From the NCBI RefSeq assembly GCF_018448885.1, contig NZ_RCWB01000001.1, positions 62,001 through 126,000 on the forward strand: a DNA stretch of 64,000 nt, read 5' to 3'. Position numbers and translations under genes: made by a program. This stretch comes from Photorhabdus caribbeanensis (GTDB lineage Bacteria; Pseudomonadota; Gammaproteobacteria; Enterobacterales; Enterobacteriaceae). This document shows, piece after piece, positions 34,339 to 42,787 of this stretch (within the stretch, counting starts at the first letter, position 1; every line of letters starts with the position of its first letter). The notes below the pieces were generated by a model that searched no databases, had not been told where the DNA came from, and was given only the letters and a program-made list of their open reading frames with translations.

Positions 34339-36340
34339 TGTTGACACAATTAAAGAATTCCTTATCAGTCTGGGTTTTGATGTAGACGAAAAAGGTCGGG
34401 GTAAATTTGACTCAGTTTTGAAAGGTGTCACTGCTAACGTGCTGAAAGTGGGGGCAGCCGTTGAAGGGGCCGCACTCACCATCGTCGGGTTTACCACCAA
34501 AATTGCAGCAGGTTTGGATAAGCTCTATTGGCAGTCACAGCGTACCGGGGCCACCGTTGCAGGTATCAAAGCGCTTGGTTACGCCGTTTCACAGATGGGG
34601 GGCAGCGCAGAAGCCGCGCAGGGTGCATTGGAAAACATGGCGCGTTTCATGCGTAACAATCCCGGTGCGGAGGGCTGGCTTAATCGGCTCGGTGTGCAAA
34701 CTCGCGATTCATCGGGTCAGATGCGGGATGCTGCGAGCATACTCGCGAGTGTCGGCCAGAAACTGAGTAGTATGCCATATTATCGGGCTAATCAGTACGC
34801 CCAGATGTTGGGTATTGATGAAAATACACTGATGGCGATGCGTCGTGGCTTAGCGGGTTTCACTGCTGATTATCAGATGATGTTGCAGAAAACTGGGTTC
34901 AATGCCGACAAAGCCGCACGACAAGCGAATAAATTCACTACAGCACTACGCGGCTTTAACGAACTACTGGGTATCTTACGCGATAAAATTGGCGCAAATT
35001 TGGCTGGTGGTTTAGCGAGTTCCTTCGACTCGTTACGTCAGAAAATACTGGATAATTTCCCGAAAATTGAAGCGACACTGACAAAAATTATCAAAGGCAT
35101 TCTATGGTTTGCTGACGTCTTTAGCAGGATTGTTTATCGAGTCGTTCAGGGTATTGGAGATGTTATAGATTGGTGGAAGCGACTGGATGAAAGCAGCAAA
35201 ATGCTGATTGCCATGTTCGGGGCTATTGTTGTTGCATGGCGTCTTCTGAACAGTGCGTTCCTGATGTCACCCATCGGCATGATCACGGTATTAATCGGGG
35301 CGCTTCTTCTGCTCTATGATGACTATAAGACCTGGAAAGAAGGTGGCAAAAGCCTGATTGACTGGAGCAAGTGGGAAAAAGATATCGACCGCGCTGTTAG
35401 TGCGTTTAAAACCATCGGAAAGTGGATTAAAAAGGGTGTTGATGCGGTCGGCGGCTGGAAAAATGCCTTTCTGATACTTGGGGGGATTGTTGCTACGACA
35501 TGGGCCGTAAAGATGCTGGCGGGATTCGCGAAAGTGTCCGCTGCATTAACCCCCTTACTAGCTCGCCTCGCTCCGCTATTAGGACTAGTAGCCTATGGTG
35601 GATATTTATACAGTGACTGGGACAATATCAAACAAAGTGCTGCGTCTTCGTGGGACTATAACACCCGGCAAATTAAAAGAGGGATTGGCGATTTTGGTCA
35701 ATGGCTGGGTATAAATAACGATTGGGCTAGCAAGCACCAAGGCGGCTTACCCAATCCCGTTACAGCGGATATCCCCGGCATGCCCGGTGCGCCTATGCCA
35801 CCGCCATCACCCGAATATGATGAAAGGGGACTGCGTAACAACAACCCCGGTAACTTGAATTTTGCCGGGCAGCGGGGAGCGACAAGAGAAAACGGAGAAG
35901 GACGTTTTGCGAGGTTCGAGACTGCGTTTGACGGCTTGCGGGCGCTCTCACGACAGTTAACGTTGTACGCAAAGCGGGGGCTCATCACAGTCCGTGACAT
36001 TATCACGAAATATGCGCCACCCGAAGAAAATGATACCGAAGGCTACATCGCTTTCCTGGCAAAGTGGCTCGGTGTTGATCCGAACGCCCGGTTAAATTTA
36101 CAGGACCCGCAAATGCTGACAGCGATGATGAACGGCATCATCCATCGCGAAAATGGCCGCAACCCTTATTCTAGTGAACTTATCAATAAAGCTGCATTTG
36201 CAGGCAGTGGCAGCGTTCAGCAAACCACGAATATTACTGTGCATGGGGCCACTGATGCGAAAGCCACGGCTGATGAGATTGTCAATAAGCAAAACGGCGT
36301 AAATGCACGCTTAATACAACTTCAAAAGCAGGTGAGCTAA
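34328..36340 (+). CDS. Tape-measure protein with C-terminal P5-like lysozyme domain
   Basis: A 670-residue protein. Residues 1-200 are tape-measure-like (SGNVDTIKEFLISLGFDVDE, KGRGKFDSVLKGVTANVLKV). Hydrophobic helices occur near 290-340 and 380-430 (MLIAMFGAIVVAWRLL; SPIGMITVLIGALLLLYDDY), as expected for a protein inserted in the host membrane. From about residue 500 comes YDERGLRNNNPGNLNFAGQR...GRFARFETAFDGLRALSRQL, the same family as the prophage endolysin at 20900. It sets tail length and probably digests peptidoglycan during DNA entry. Confidence 0.88.
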   Translation: MSGNVDTIKEFLISLGFDVDEKGRGKFDSVLKGVTANVLKVGAAVEGAALTIVGFTTKIAAGLDKLYWQSQRTGATVAGIKALGYAVSQMGGSAEAAQGALENMARFMRNNPGAEGWLNRLGVQTRDSSGQMRDAASILASVGQKLSSMPYYRANQYAQMLGIDENTLMAMRRGLAGFTADYQMMLQKTGFNADKAARQANKFTTALRGFNELLGILRDKIGANLAGGLASSFDSLRQKILDNFPKIEATLTKIIKGILWFADVFSRIVYRVVQGIGDVIDWWKRLDESSKMLIAMFGAIVVAWRLLNSAFLMSPIGMITVLIGALLLLYDDYKTWKEGGKSLIDWSKWEKDIDRAVSAFKTIGKWIKKGVDAVGGWKNAFLILGGIVATTWAVKMLAGFAKVSAALTPLLARLAPLLGLVAYGGYLYSDWDNIKQSAASSWDYNTRQIKRGIGDFGQWLGINNDWASKHQGGLPNPVTADIPGMPGAPMPPPSPEYDERGLRNNNPGNLNFAGQRGATRENGEGRFARFETAFDGLRALSRQLTLYAKRGLITVRDIITKYAPPEENDTEGYIAFLAKWLGVDPNARLNLQDPQMLTAMMNGIIHRENGRNPYSSELINKAAFAGSGSVQQTTNITVHGATDAKATADEIVNKQNGVNARLIQLQKQVS

Positions 36341-36951
36341 TGGATATCCTATCAGCGATTTTTCAGCAACAAACCCGGTCGTTTGGCACTGAAAGTATGT
36401 TGCTTGTGCCGAGTGTCGTTATCGCTGAAAAGCATACTGACGCACTTGAAATTACCGAACATCCTGTAGAAATCGGGGCGGCAGTGAGTGACCATGCATA
36501 CAAAAAACCCGCTGAAATCGCAATGGAGTTAGGTTTTGCTGGTGGCGGCTCGCTTCTCGATTTTGTTGATACCTCTAAAATTGGGCTGAGTATGGGCTTA
36601 AGTCCGAAAGAGACCTATCAGAAAATCCTTGATCTCCAGGAGTTGCGAGAACCCTTTAAAGTTATTACAGGTAAGCGCACTTACGAGAACATGCTAATCA
36701 AAGCGATTGAGGTCACGACAGACCAGCATAGTGAGAACGTGCTGTTATGTACGCTGACATTACGTGAAGTGATTATTTCATCTACACAGGTTGTACAAGT
36801 GGCAGAAAAGGAATCAATGAAAACTGGTGTAAGCACATCGGCTGTTGAGAATTCAGGTACAAAAGCACCGAAACCTGTCAATGAATCTGTTTTGTCAGAA
36901 ATAAAAGAAGGTGCCGTTAATGCCTTTAGAAGTTATATAGGAGGCGGTTAA
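36340..36951 (+). CDS. Tail/baseplate protein (Dit-like N-terminal domain)
   Basis: A 203-residue protein following the tape measure with overlapping stop/start (TAATG-type). LEITEHPVEIGAAVSDHAYK, then KPAEIAMELGF and the C-terminal YENMLIKAIEVTTDQHSENV, TLTLREVIIS are typical of the baseplate protein that joins tube end and hub in small contractile phages. The C-terminal 50 residues are low-complexity. Confidence 0.75.
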   Translation: MDILSAIFQQQTRSFGTESMLLVPSVVIAEKHTDALEITEHPVEIGAAVSDHAYKKPAEIAMELGFAGGGSLLDFVDTSKIGLSMGLSPKETYQKILDLQELREPFKVITGKRTYENMLIKAIEVTTDQHSENVLLCTLTLREVIISSTQVVQVAEKESMKTGVSTSAVENSGTKAPKPVNESVLSEIKEGAVNAFRSYIGGG

Positions 36952-37256
36952 TGCAAGTATCAGAAATCCCGCTGACGGCAAGCAATCAAATGTTTGCAAT
37001 AAAGTTGGGTAATCAGAATGTGAAAATGCGTCTGATTTACCGGGATGCAGCTGGCTGGGTGATGGATATTCAAAATAATGCGGGTGTGCCCTTGCTGGTG
37101 GGTGCGCCACTCATACCCGGTATTAATCTGTTGGAACAATACCCATACCTAGGAATCAACGGAATGTTAGTCATTGTTAATGATGCAGACAGTGCTGAAT
37201 ACCCGACAGACACAAATCTTGGTCTCTCCAGTCATCTTTATTTTGTACAGAGGTAA
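36951..37256 (+). CDS. Baseplate plug protein
   Basis: A 101-residue protein (MQVSEIPLTASNQMFAIKLG, MRLIYRDAAGWVMDI, GINLLEQYPYLGINGMLVIV). It matches the baseplate plug family first described structurally in the minimal contractile cyanophage Pam3. It overlaps the upstream gene by 1 bp. Confidence 0.8.
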   Translation: MQVSEIPLTASNQMFAIKLGNQNVKMRLIYRDAAGWVMDIQNNAGVPLLVGAPLIPGINLLEQYPYLGINGMLVIVNDADSAEYPTDTNLGLSSHLYFVQR

Positions 37257-37260
37257 AAAT

Positions 37261-38322
37261 ATGAGTCAGAATTGGTTACGTCACTTTGAATTAATGCTAT
37301 TGGATGATCACGGAAAAGGGATCGTTTTATCGGATTTTAGAGTCATATTTAATATTGAGTGGTTCACGATTAGTTTCCCGCGAGTCGCGACGTTAAAGAT
37401 TTACAATCTGTCAAAAGATACCAGTAATCGCATTCTTGGCAGTGAATTCTCGAAGATAAAAATTATCGTGGGCTATGACGGCATCACGCCTACCGTTCCT
37501 GAGAGTGAAGTCGGTAAAGCCCGCCCCGTGGAGCCCGGTACAACGAGACAGCGTGACGGCCAAAACTACGGTGAGATTTTCAGCGGAGATATCCGGTTTA
37601 CGCTGACCGGCCGTGATAACCCCACTGATACCTATACCCAAATTCAAGCCTGCGACGGTCAAGAGGCGTTTGCTTACGCGACTATCAATCAGACTGTTGC
37701 AGCGGGCTATACCGTTGCAGATATCAACGAATTAACGATGCGCACGTTCGCCCCTTATGGGATTACTGAGGGGCATACGCCGGAGATGCCGACTACCGTA
37801 TTCCCTCGCGGAAAAGTACTTTTTGGTATGTCACGGGATGTGATGGATAATATCGCCGGGCAATGTAAAGCAAGATGGCAATTCGTGGACGGCAAACGCG
37901 AGATGGTTTCAGATGAGATGTATGTGCACGACGCTATTGTCTTAAATAGTCGAACCGGACTTATTGGCATGCCGCAGCAGACAATTGGGGCTGGTGTTAA
38001 CGTTAAGTGTCTGATCAATCCTAACATCAAAGTCAACGGTCTGATTAAACTTGATGAAGGCTCGGTATATAGAACGTCCCTGCCTAATTCCGACATCCAG
38101 ATGTCTGGTGGCAGGCTGACGGATGAAAATGATAACGGGAACCTTTACGTCAGCGGCGTGTCTAAACCACCAGCGAGTATAGCGACGGACGGTGTATATA
38201 TCGTCAGAGGCATTATGTATACTGGTGACACAAGGGGCAATGCGTGGTACCAAGAAATGATGTGTGAGGCACGCGGGGCTGCGGACTTGCTATCAAGTTC
38301 AGCTATTCAGAGAGGTGCGTGA
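37261..38322 (+). CDS. Baseplate hub protein
   Basis: A 353-residue protein beginning MSQNWLRHFELMLLDDHGKG, with FTISFPRVATLKIYNLSKDT, FSGDIRFTLTGRDNPTDTYT and the C-terminal VDGVYIVRGIMYTGDTRGNAW. It follows the plug gene, as hub proteins do in Pam3-like tails; the trimeric hub receives the spike. ATG 37261 is used, the upstream in-frame start at 37174 being inside the plug gene. The stop overlaps the start region of a cargo gene. Confidence 0.8.
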   Translation: MSQNWLRHFELMLLDDHGKGIVLSDFRVIFNIEWFTISFPRVATLKIYNLSKDTSNRILGSEFSKIKIIVGYDGITPTVPESEVGKARPVEPGTTRQRDGQNYGEIFSGDIRFTLTGRDNPTDTYTQIQACDGQEAFAYATINQTVAAGYTVADINELTMRTFAPYGITEGHTPEMPTTVFPRGKVLFGMSRDVMDNIAGQCKARWQFVDGKREMVSDEMYVHDAIVLNSRTGLIGMPQQTIGAGVNVKCLINPNIKVNGLIKLDEGSVYRTSLPNSDIQMSGGRLTDENDNGNLYVSGVSKPPASIATDGVYIVRGIMYTGDTRGNAWYQEMMCEARGAADLLSSSAIQRGA

Positions 38323-38324
38323 TA

Positions 38325-38666
38325 ATGAAATGGTCGTTTATGTTGTTGATTGCTTCTACTTCGTTAGCTTGCAATGCTTCAACAGTATCTATGCAGTGTG
38401 GGAATTTCAAGTTAGATCTAATACCTGATTCCATGTTTCAAATTAATGGCGAGACTGTCACATCCCAAAAAGTAAAAATGCTTGGTGAAAACGGGATGAA
38501 AGTTGATATGGGCCTCATGCCAGCACGGAACGGCAACATGTACGGCTTTCAGTATGTTCATCCTAACGGCAGCCCTAAGAGATGGTTGAATGTTCAACTA
38601 TTACAGAACGCGATGGATGCTCCTAAAATTATTGGCTCGTTTCCTTGTAAGAAAGTGGCGGATTAA
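38325..38666 (+). CDS. Secreted hypothetical protein in the late operon
   Basis: A 113-residue protein with a signal peptide (MKWSFMLLIASTSLACNAST) and a small mature domain holding Cys residues (VSMQCGNFKLDL near its start, GSFPCKKVAD at the end) that could form one disulphide in the periplasm. It is not a recognised structural protein. It ends at a bidirectional terminator, so it is the first cargo gene after the hub. Confidence 0.6.
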   Translation: MKWSFMLLIASTSLACNASTVSMQCGNFKLDLIPDSMFQINGETVTSQKVKMLGENGMKVDMGLMPARNGNMYGFQYVHPNGSPKRWLNVQLLQNAMDAPKIIGSFPCKKVAD

Positions 38667-38671
38667 ACTAT

Positions 38672-38690
38672 AAAGCCCGTAAAGGGCTTT
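38672..38690. terminator. Bidirectional terminator between convergent cargo genes
   Basis: AAAGCCC, 5-nt loop, GGGCTTT between the stop at 38666 (+) and the stop at 38696 (-). A structural late operon would not be expected to carry it, which marks the left edge of an autonomous cassette. Confidence 0.65.
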
Positions 38691-38695
38691 GCGTC

Positions 38696-39079
38696 TTACT
38701 TTTCTGTAGGGGGCTGATGTTCCTTGTTTTCTTCCACAGCCAGCTCAATCCCCGGTTCTTGCTCTAATATTTTAGCAAGATCGGCGGATGTTAGGTTTTT
38801 GAACTCCATAGTTACACCGTTTTTCTTAATTTTGACCTTTTTCCCATGCTTGGCTTTAATCCATGCGCACAGTATCGAAGCAATCATAAGGCATGCGGGT
38901 TTTGAATGAATGATCTCGACAATAACCGCTTGCACAACTGATACGACATTAACAGAGTCACCTGTTCTGACGATAGTTGATATTCTTCTTTCTTCTTCGG
39001 GAATAAGGTTTTTTAAATCAGTAAGAATCTCATCACTAACCGCTTTGGAGAGTTTTATTGTGAATACCGGTTTAGACAT
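38696..39079 (-). CDS. Unassigned cargo protein, EACC1-like layout
   Basis: A 127-residue protein. It starts MSKPVFTIKLSKAVSDEILT, has a hydrophobic helix around residues 45-75 (NVVSVVQAVIVEIIH, CLMIASILCAWI), then a basic beta hairpin (KAKHGKKVKIKKNGVTMEF) and a closing helix (LTSADLAKILEQ). That order recalls the effector-associated constant component EACC1 of predicted conflict systems, but this is a resemblance only. It is transcribed against the late genes and divergently from the three-gene cargo operon. Confidence 0.5.
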   Translation of the reverse strand: MSKPVFTIKLSKAVSDEILTDLKNLIPEEERRISTIVRTGDSVNVVSVVQAVIVEIIHSKPACLMIASILCAWIKAKHGKKVKIKKNGVTMEFKNLTSADLAKILEQEPGIELAVEENKEHQPPTEK

Positions 39080-39334
39080 AACGTTTAATGGCTCCTATGC
39101 CAGTAAATTAAGAGTGATCATTTCTTTGCTGAGAGTTATCAGCATTCTTATTTTCAATGAAAAAGCTACGCTGACTATCGAAGGGACTTTGGTAAAGCAT
39201 AATGAATATACGTCAGTCAATTCTTTTGAAAATCCTGATATTTGATCAGCTATGTTGCTATGTGCGGTTTTCTTTATTGTAAGGTCACTCAGGTCAAGGA
39301 TGGTGAGCCTGAAACACTTTGGTTGTTAAACGCG

Positions 39335-39363
39335 TTGAACTAGAGGTTCAATCGAACTATTAT
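39335..39363 (+). promoter_or_regulatory. Promoter with palindromic operator for the cargo operon
   Basis: TTGAAC (39335-39340), a 17-bp spacer and TATTAT (39358-39363) give a good sigma-70 promoter 26 bp before the operon start codon. TTGAACTAGAGGTTCAA (39335-39351) is an inverted repeat that overlaps the -35, so a repressor could control it. A promoter inside the late region is typical of genes expressed in the lysogen. Confidence 0.6.
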
Positions 39364-39388
39364 CACTATAGCGAGTTAGGAGGGAGCT

Positions 39389-39649
39389 ATGATTAAATTA
39401 GCAAGAGTGATGCGTTACTTTATTGCGCCTCCTGATGAAATTCTAATGCGGATCACAAAAACCTCTGCTCACGAAACCACGGCAGATGATGGAAAGATAA
39501 TTGTTGATGAGAACGGAAACTTATCATTAAACCTAAATAATAAAGAAGTTCAAGAAGCCTTTCTTGCAAATGTAAAAGCAATAAGTGGCGGATTGATCCG
39601 ATGTATCAGATGTGAAACAGCAGCAAGAACACACAAGAGGTCTGAATGA
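39389..39649 (+). CDS. Cargo operon gene 1, unknown
   Basis: An 86-residue protein (MIKLARVMRYFIAPPDEILM) with a charged middle (TADDGKIIVDENGNLSLNLN) and a C-terminal helix. A strong SD (AGGAGGGA) precedes it. It contains a CIRC pair near the end. No family is recognised. The next gene overlaps its stop (ATGA). Confidence 0.55.
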   Translation: MIKLARVMRYFIAPPDEILMRITKTSAHETTADDGKIIVDENGNLSLNLNNKEVQEAFLANVKAISGGLIRCIRCETAARTHKRSE

Positions 39650-40077
39650 GTTCAGAGAAAATAGCTTTCATTTTTCCTGCAACAAAAGATGCCAGAGATA
39701 GGGAAGAACCGATCCTTAGTTTTCGATGTCCTGCATTGCCTGTTGAGACGAAAATCCTTATTGCTGCCGCTTTTGTTGGGCTTCACCAATCTAAAGACTA
39801 TCTGATTTCTATCGATATTACTGACAGCAACGGCACAACAATTCTACACGGTCGGACAGAAGATATACCCGCAAAGGTATCAGTAACCGCTGATGATCCT
39901 GAGGCAGAACCAACAGAAGTGCCGGGTTTTTTGAGTGCTTCGTTTTCGATTAGGGTAATAAATGCTGGGACTTATGTAATAAAATGTTCTATAGCCCGTG
40001 CTGATACGCCTGACGAGATTATTCATAAATCAGAAGCCCACTTTAGAATGATTTTATCGGAGGCGCATAATGGGTAG
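39646..40077 (+). CDS. Cargo operon gene 2, unknown beta-rich protein
   Basis: A 143-residue protein (MSSEKIAFIFPATKDARDRE) dominated by beta strands (DYLISIDITDSNGTTILHGR, FLSASFSIRVINAGTYVIKC), suggesting an immunoglobulin-like sandwich. It has no signal peptide. It overlaps the genes before and after, so the three are translated together. A DUF6941-like fold is possible; I cannot confirm it. Confidence 0.55.
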   Translation: MSSEKIAFIFPATKDARDREEPILSFRCPALPVETKILIAAAFVGLHQSKDYLISIDITDSNGTTILHGRTEDIPAKVSVTADDPEAEPTEVPGFLSASFSIRVINAGTYVIKCSIARADTPDEIIHKSEAHFRMILSEAHNG

Positions 40078-40435
40078 TGACAATTCTGTCATTGATGGTA
40101 TGCAATTTTCTGATGGCCGGTGGTCGTCTACCGATACGCCACCAAGTAGACATTCACATGATAATGGTTCATCATTCAAACAGGGTGGTTCTGGCGGTGG
40201 AGGTGATGAGATGTTAGAAGCTCGTGTGGCGCGGCTTGAGTCAGATGTTGAACACATCAAAAAATCTATTGATGAAGTAAAAACTGATGTACGAGAAATG
40301 AAAAAAGATACACGCACAGATTTTAAGGAAATGAAAAGTGATGCGCGTACAGACTTCCGCCTGTTATTTGGTGCGATAATTGCCGTGGCGCTTGGATTAG
40401 CTGGTTTAATGGCTAAAGGATTTCACTGGATTTAA
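40070..40435 (+). CDS. Cargo operon gene 3, coiled-coil protein with C-terminal membrane anchor
   Basis: A 121-residue protein. Residues 1-45 are polar and Gly/Ser-rich. A long coiled coil follows (ARVARLESDVEHIKKSIDEV) with heptad-like DTRTDFKEMKSDARTDFRLL repeats, then one membrane helix at the end (LFGAIIAVALGLAGLMAKGF). Tail-anchored coiled coils of this type occur in holin-associated XhlA-like proteins and in membrane effectors. A terminator follows. Confidence 0.55.
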   Translation: MGSDNSVIDGMQFSDGRWSSTDTPPSRHSHDNGSSFKQGGSGGGGDEMLEARVARLESDVEHIKKSIDEVKTDVREMKKDTRTDFKEMKSDARTDFRLLFGAIIAVALGLAGLMAKGFHWI

Positions 40436-40456
40436 TTTAACAACCCTATTATTTAC

Positions 40457-40482
40457 TAAGCCGCTTAAGTGCGGTTTTTTTA
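40457..40482 (+). terminator. Terminator closing the cargo operon
   Basis: AAGCCGC, TTAA loop region, GTGCGGTT then TTTTTT, 20 bp after the last cargo gene and 15 bp before the spike gene. It gives the right edge of the cassette. Confidence 0.65.
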
Positions 40483-40494
40483 TGGAGTTTTCCC

Positions 40495-41253
40495 ATGCCC
40501 GTATCAACAGAATCCAGAACCGGCGATTTATCCGAAACACTGAAAGCCATAAACCATTCGCTTTCTTCTCAACTTAGGGTAGCGATACCCGGCATTATTC
40601 AATCGTTTAATGCGGATGCGGTCACGTGTGTTGTTCAGCCCGCCATTAAAAGCAGCATTGTTGATTCTGAGTGGAAAACTACCTCGGTATCCTTGCCACT
40701 GTTAGTTGATGTGCCGGTTATATTCCCAAGGGGCGGTGGCGTGACGTTAACCTTCCCGGTAAAAGCCGGTGATGAATGCTTAGTCGTGTTCGCCGACCGT
40801 TGCATTGATTTCTGGTGGCAATCTGGCGGAGTACAAGAACCGGCAGATGACCGACAGCACAGCTTGTCTGATGCCTTTGCTATTATCGGCCCGCAGTCTC
40901 AGCAACAAAAAATATCGAACATCAGCACTCACACCGCGCAACTGAGAACAGATGATGGCGCGGCATATATCGAACTTAATCCCAATAGTCATAATGTCAC
41001 GGTTATCACACCGGCAAAACTTATCGCCACTGCTAATGGTGGTACAGAAATCACCTCACCTGACATCATCCTGAATGGTAACGTCACCATTAACGGCAAC
41101 TTATCACAGGGCATGGGCGCTGGTGGCGGAACGGCAACGATGCAAGGTCCTGTCACCGTGAGTAACGATGTGACAGCAGGTGGCATAAGCCTTAAAAACC
41201 ATGTGCATAGTGGCGTGCAATCGGGCGGTAGCAAGACAGGAGGTCCCCAGTGA
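40495..41253 (+). CDS. Baseplate spike protein (gp138/gpV-like)
   Basis: A 252-residue protein. The N-terminal OB-like domain (RVAIPGIIQSFNADAVTCVV, VIFPRGGGVTLTFPVKAGDE, CLVVFADRCIDFWW) is that of gp138-type membrane-piercing spikes. A short beta-helix follows (ITSPDIILNGNVTINGN), and the tip carries HVHSG, the His pattern that binds iron in phage spikes. It would be mounted on the hub; the cargo cassette separates the two genes. Confidence 0.87.
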   Translation: MPVSTESRTGDLSETLKAINHSLSSQLRVAIPGIIQSFNADAVTCVVQPAIKSSIVDSEWKTTSVSLPLLVDVPVIFPRGGGVTLTFPVKAGDECLVVFADRCIDFWWQSGGVQEPADDRQHSLSDAFAIIGPQSQQQKISNISTHTAQLRTDDGAAYIELNPNSHNVTVITPAKLIATANGGTEITSPDIILNGNVTINGNLSQGMGAGGGTATMQGPVTVSNDVTAGGISLKNHVHSGVQSGGSKTGGPQ

Positions 41254-41603
41254 GATATCGACGTGATGATCCCGATGACGATTACAGTTTCGGCCAGGGA
41301 GATAATACTTTCCTGACGAACTCCCCCGAAGCTGTTGCGCTGGCAGTCAAAACCCGGCTGGCGCTATGGCGCGGTGACTGGTTTCTGGATATGAAAGAGG
41401 GGACTCCCTATGTCCAGTCAGTGCTTGGAAAACAGCGATCCGATGTTTATATCCTGGCTGTTCGTGACCGAATATTAAAGACTAAAGGCGTTAAATCCAT
41501 CATTTCTTTTGATACCCGCAATGACGGTACGACGCGCCGCCTCACCTTCACCGCCACTATTGATACGCTTTACGGACAAATTACGGTAACAAGCGAGGCA
41601 TAA
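41250..41603 (+). CDS. Baseplate wedge protein (gp25/GpW-like)
   Basis: A 117-residue protein (VKTRLALWRGDWFLDMKEGT, VQSVLGKQRSDVYILAVRDR) of the gp25-like lysozyme-related baseplate family that initiates sheath attachment. It overlaps the spike stop (ATGA) and the next gene by one base. Confidence 0.82.
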   Translation: MRYRRDDPDDDYSFGQGDNTFLTNSPEAVALAVKTRLALWRGDWFLDMKEGTPYVQSVLGKQRSDVYILAVRDRILKTKGVKSIISFDTRNDGTTRRLTFTATIDTLYGQITVTSEA

Positions 41604-42787
41604 TGTTAAATCTTGACACTTTAGGGCTTGCGGCCTCAGTGACTGCGAGCGGCATCAGTGCGCCTGATTACCAGACCATTTTGAATAAAATCACTGAGTT
41701 TGCCCGTCAGATATACGGTGCTGATGCTTATTTAGAGCCCGATAGTAAAGACGGCCAGATGCTTGCGATTTATGCGCTGGCTATTCACGATGCGAATAAT
41801 GCTGTGATTGCTGCTTATAACTCGTTTAGCCCGGCGTCAGCTACAGGCGCGGCGTTATCTAACAATGTCAGGATTAACGGGATAACCCGGCACAAATCCA
41901 CTTATTCAACAGTTGACGTTAAGTTAGTCGGTACTGTTGGTACCGTTGTGAAAAACGGTATCGTGAGAGATATCAACGGTTATAGCTGGAGTTTGCCGGG
42001 TACCGTGTCGATTGGCATACACGGCTTTGTTATCGCTACTGCTACGTGTCAAACGAAAGGCAACGTTACCGCGTTAGTCGGGGATGTTTCGATTATCGGC
42101 ACCCCCACTCAGGGTTGGCAAAGTGTCACAAATCCTTCAGCGGCAACTCCCGGTCAGCCTATTGAGTCTGATACAGCATTGAGAGACCGACAGCGGAAAT
42201 CTGTTGCTCTGCCATCAAGAACCGTGCTCGATGGGATACAAGGCGCAATCAGTTTAATTCCGGGTGTCGTTCGTCGGCGTGGGTTTGAGAATGATACAAA
42301 CGTGACGGACAACAACGGCATTCCTCCTCACTCTATAGCAATGATTGTTGATGGGGGGGACGCAAAGCTAATCGCTCAAGCTATCGAAACGAAAAAGGGG
42401 CCGGGCGCAGGAACTTTTGGTGATACTGAAATTAAAGTAGCCGATAACTATGGCATTCTGCATCCGATCCATTTCTCACGCCCGAAAGACGTACCTGTGT
42501 TTGTTGAGATAACCCTGACGGCATTTGAAGGTTATACAACGCTGGCGGGTGACAGAATTCGAACCGCAATTGCCAGTTATATCGATGCTCAGTTAATCGG
42601 TGATAACGTTTATTTAAGTCGTTTATTTTCTCCCGCAAACTTGCGTGATGAAGAAGGTTTAACTTATGATATTTTTGAAATACAAATCGGCAGATCCGAA
42701 GATGATGTATCGCCGAGTAATTTAATTGTGACATTTGATGAAGCGGTTACATGTAAGCCAGAGCATATTAAATTAATAGCGAGGTGA
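41603..42787 (+). CDS. Baseplate J/gp47-like protein
   Basis: A 394-residue baseplate wedge protein: DYQTILNKITEFARQIYGAD, LALAIHDANNAVIAAYNSFS-type N-terminus, GWQSVTNPSAATPGQPIESD, then ALRDRQRKSVALPSRT and the C-terminal FVEITLTAFEGYTTLAGDRI. These are the GpJ/gp6-like hallmarks. Stop and next ATG overlap by 4 bp. Confidence 0.9.
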   Translation: MLNLDTLGLAASVTASGISAPDYQTILNKITEFARQIYGADAYLEPDSKDGQMLAIYALAIHDANNAVIAAYNSFSPASATGAALSNNVRINGITRHKSTYSTVDVKLVGTVGTVVKNGIVRDINGYSWSLPGTVSIGIHGFVIATATCQTKGNVTALVGDVSIIGTPTQGWQSVTNPSAATPGQPIESDTALRDRQRKSVALPSRTVLDGIQGAISLIPGVVRRRGFENDTNVTDNNGIPPHSIAMIVDGGDAKLIAQAIETKKGPGAGTFGDTEIKVADNYGILHPIHFSRPKDVPVFVEITLTAFEGYTTLAGDRIRTAIASYIDAQLIGDNVYLSRLFSPANLRDEEGLTYDIFEIQIGRSEDDVSPSNLIVTFDEAVTCKPEHIKLIAR

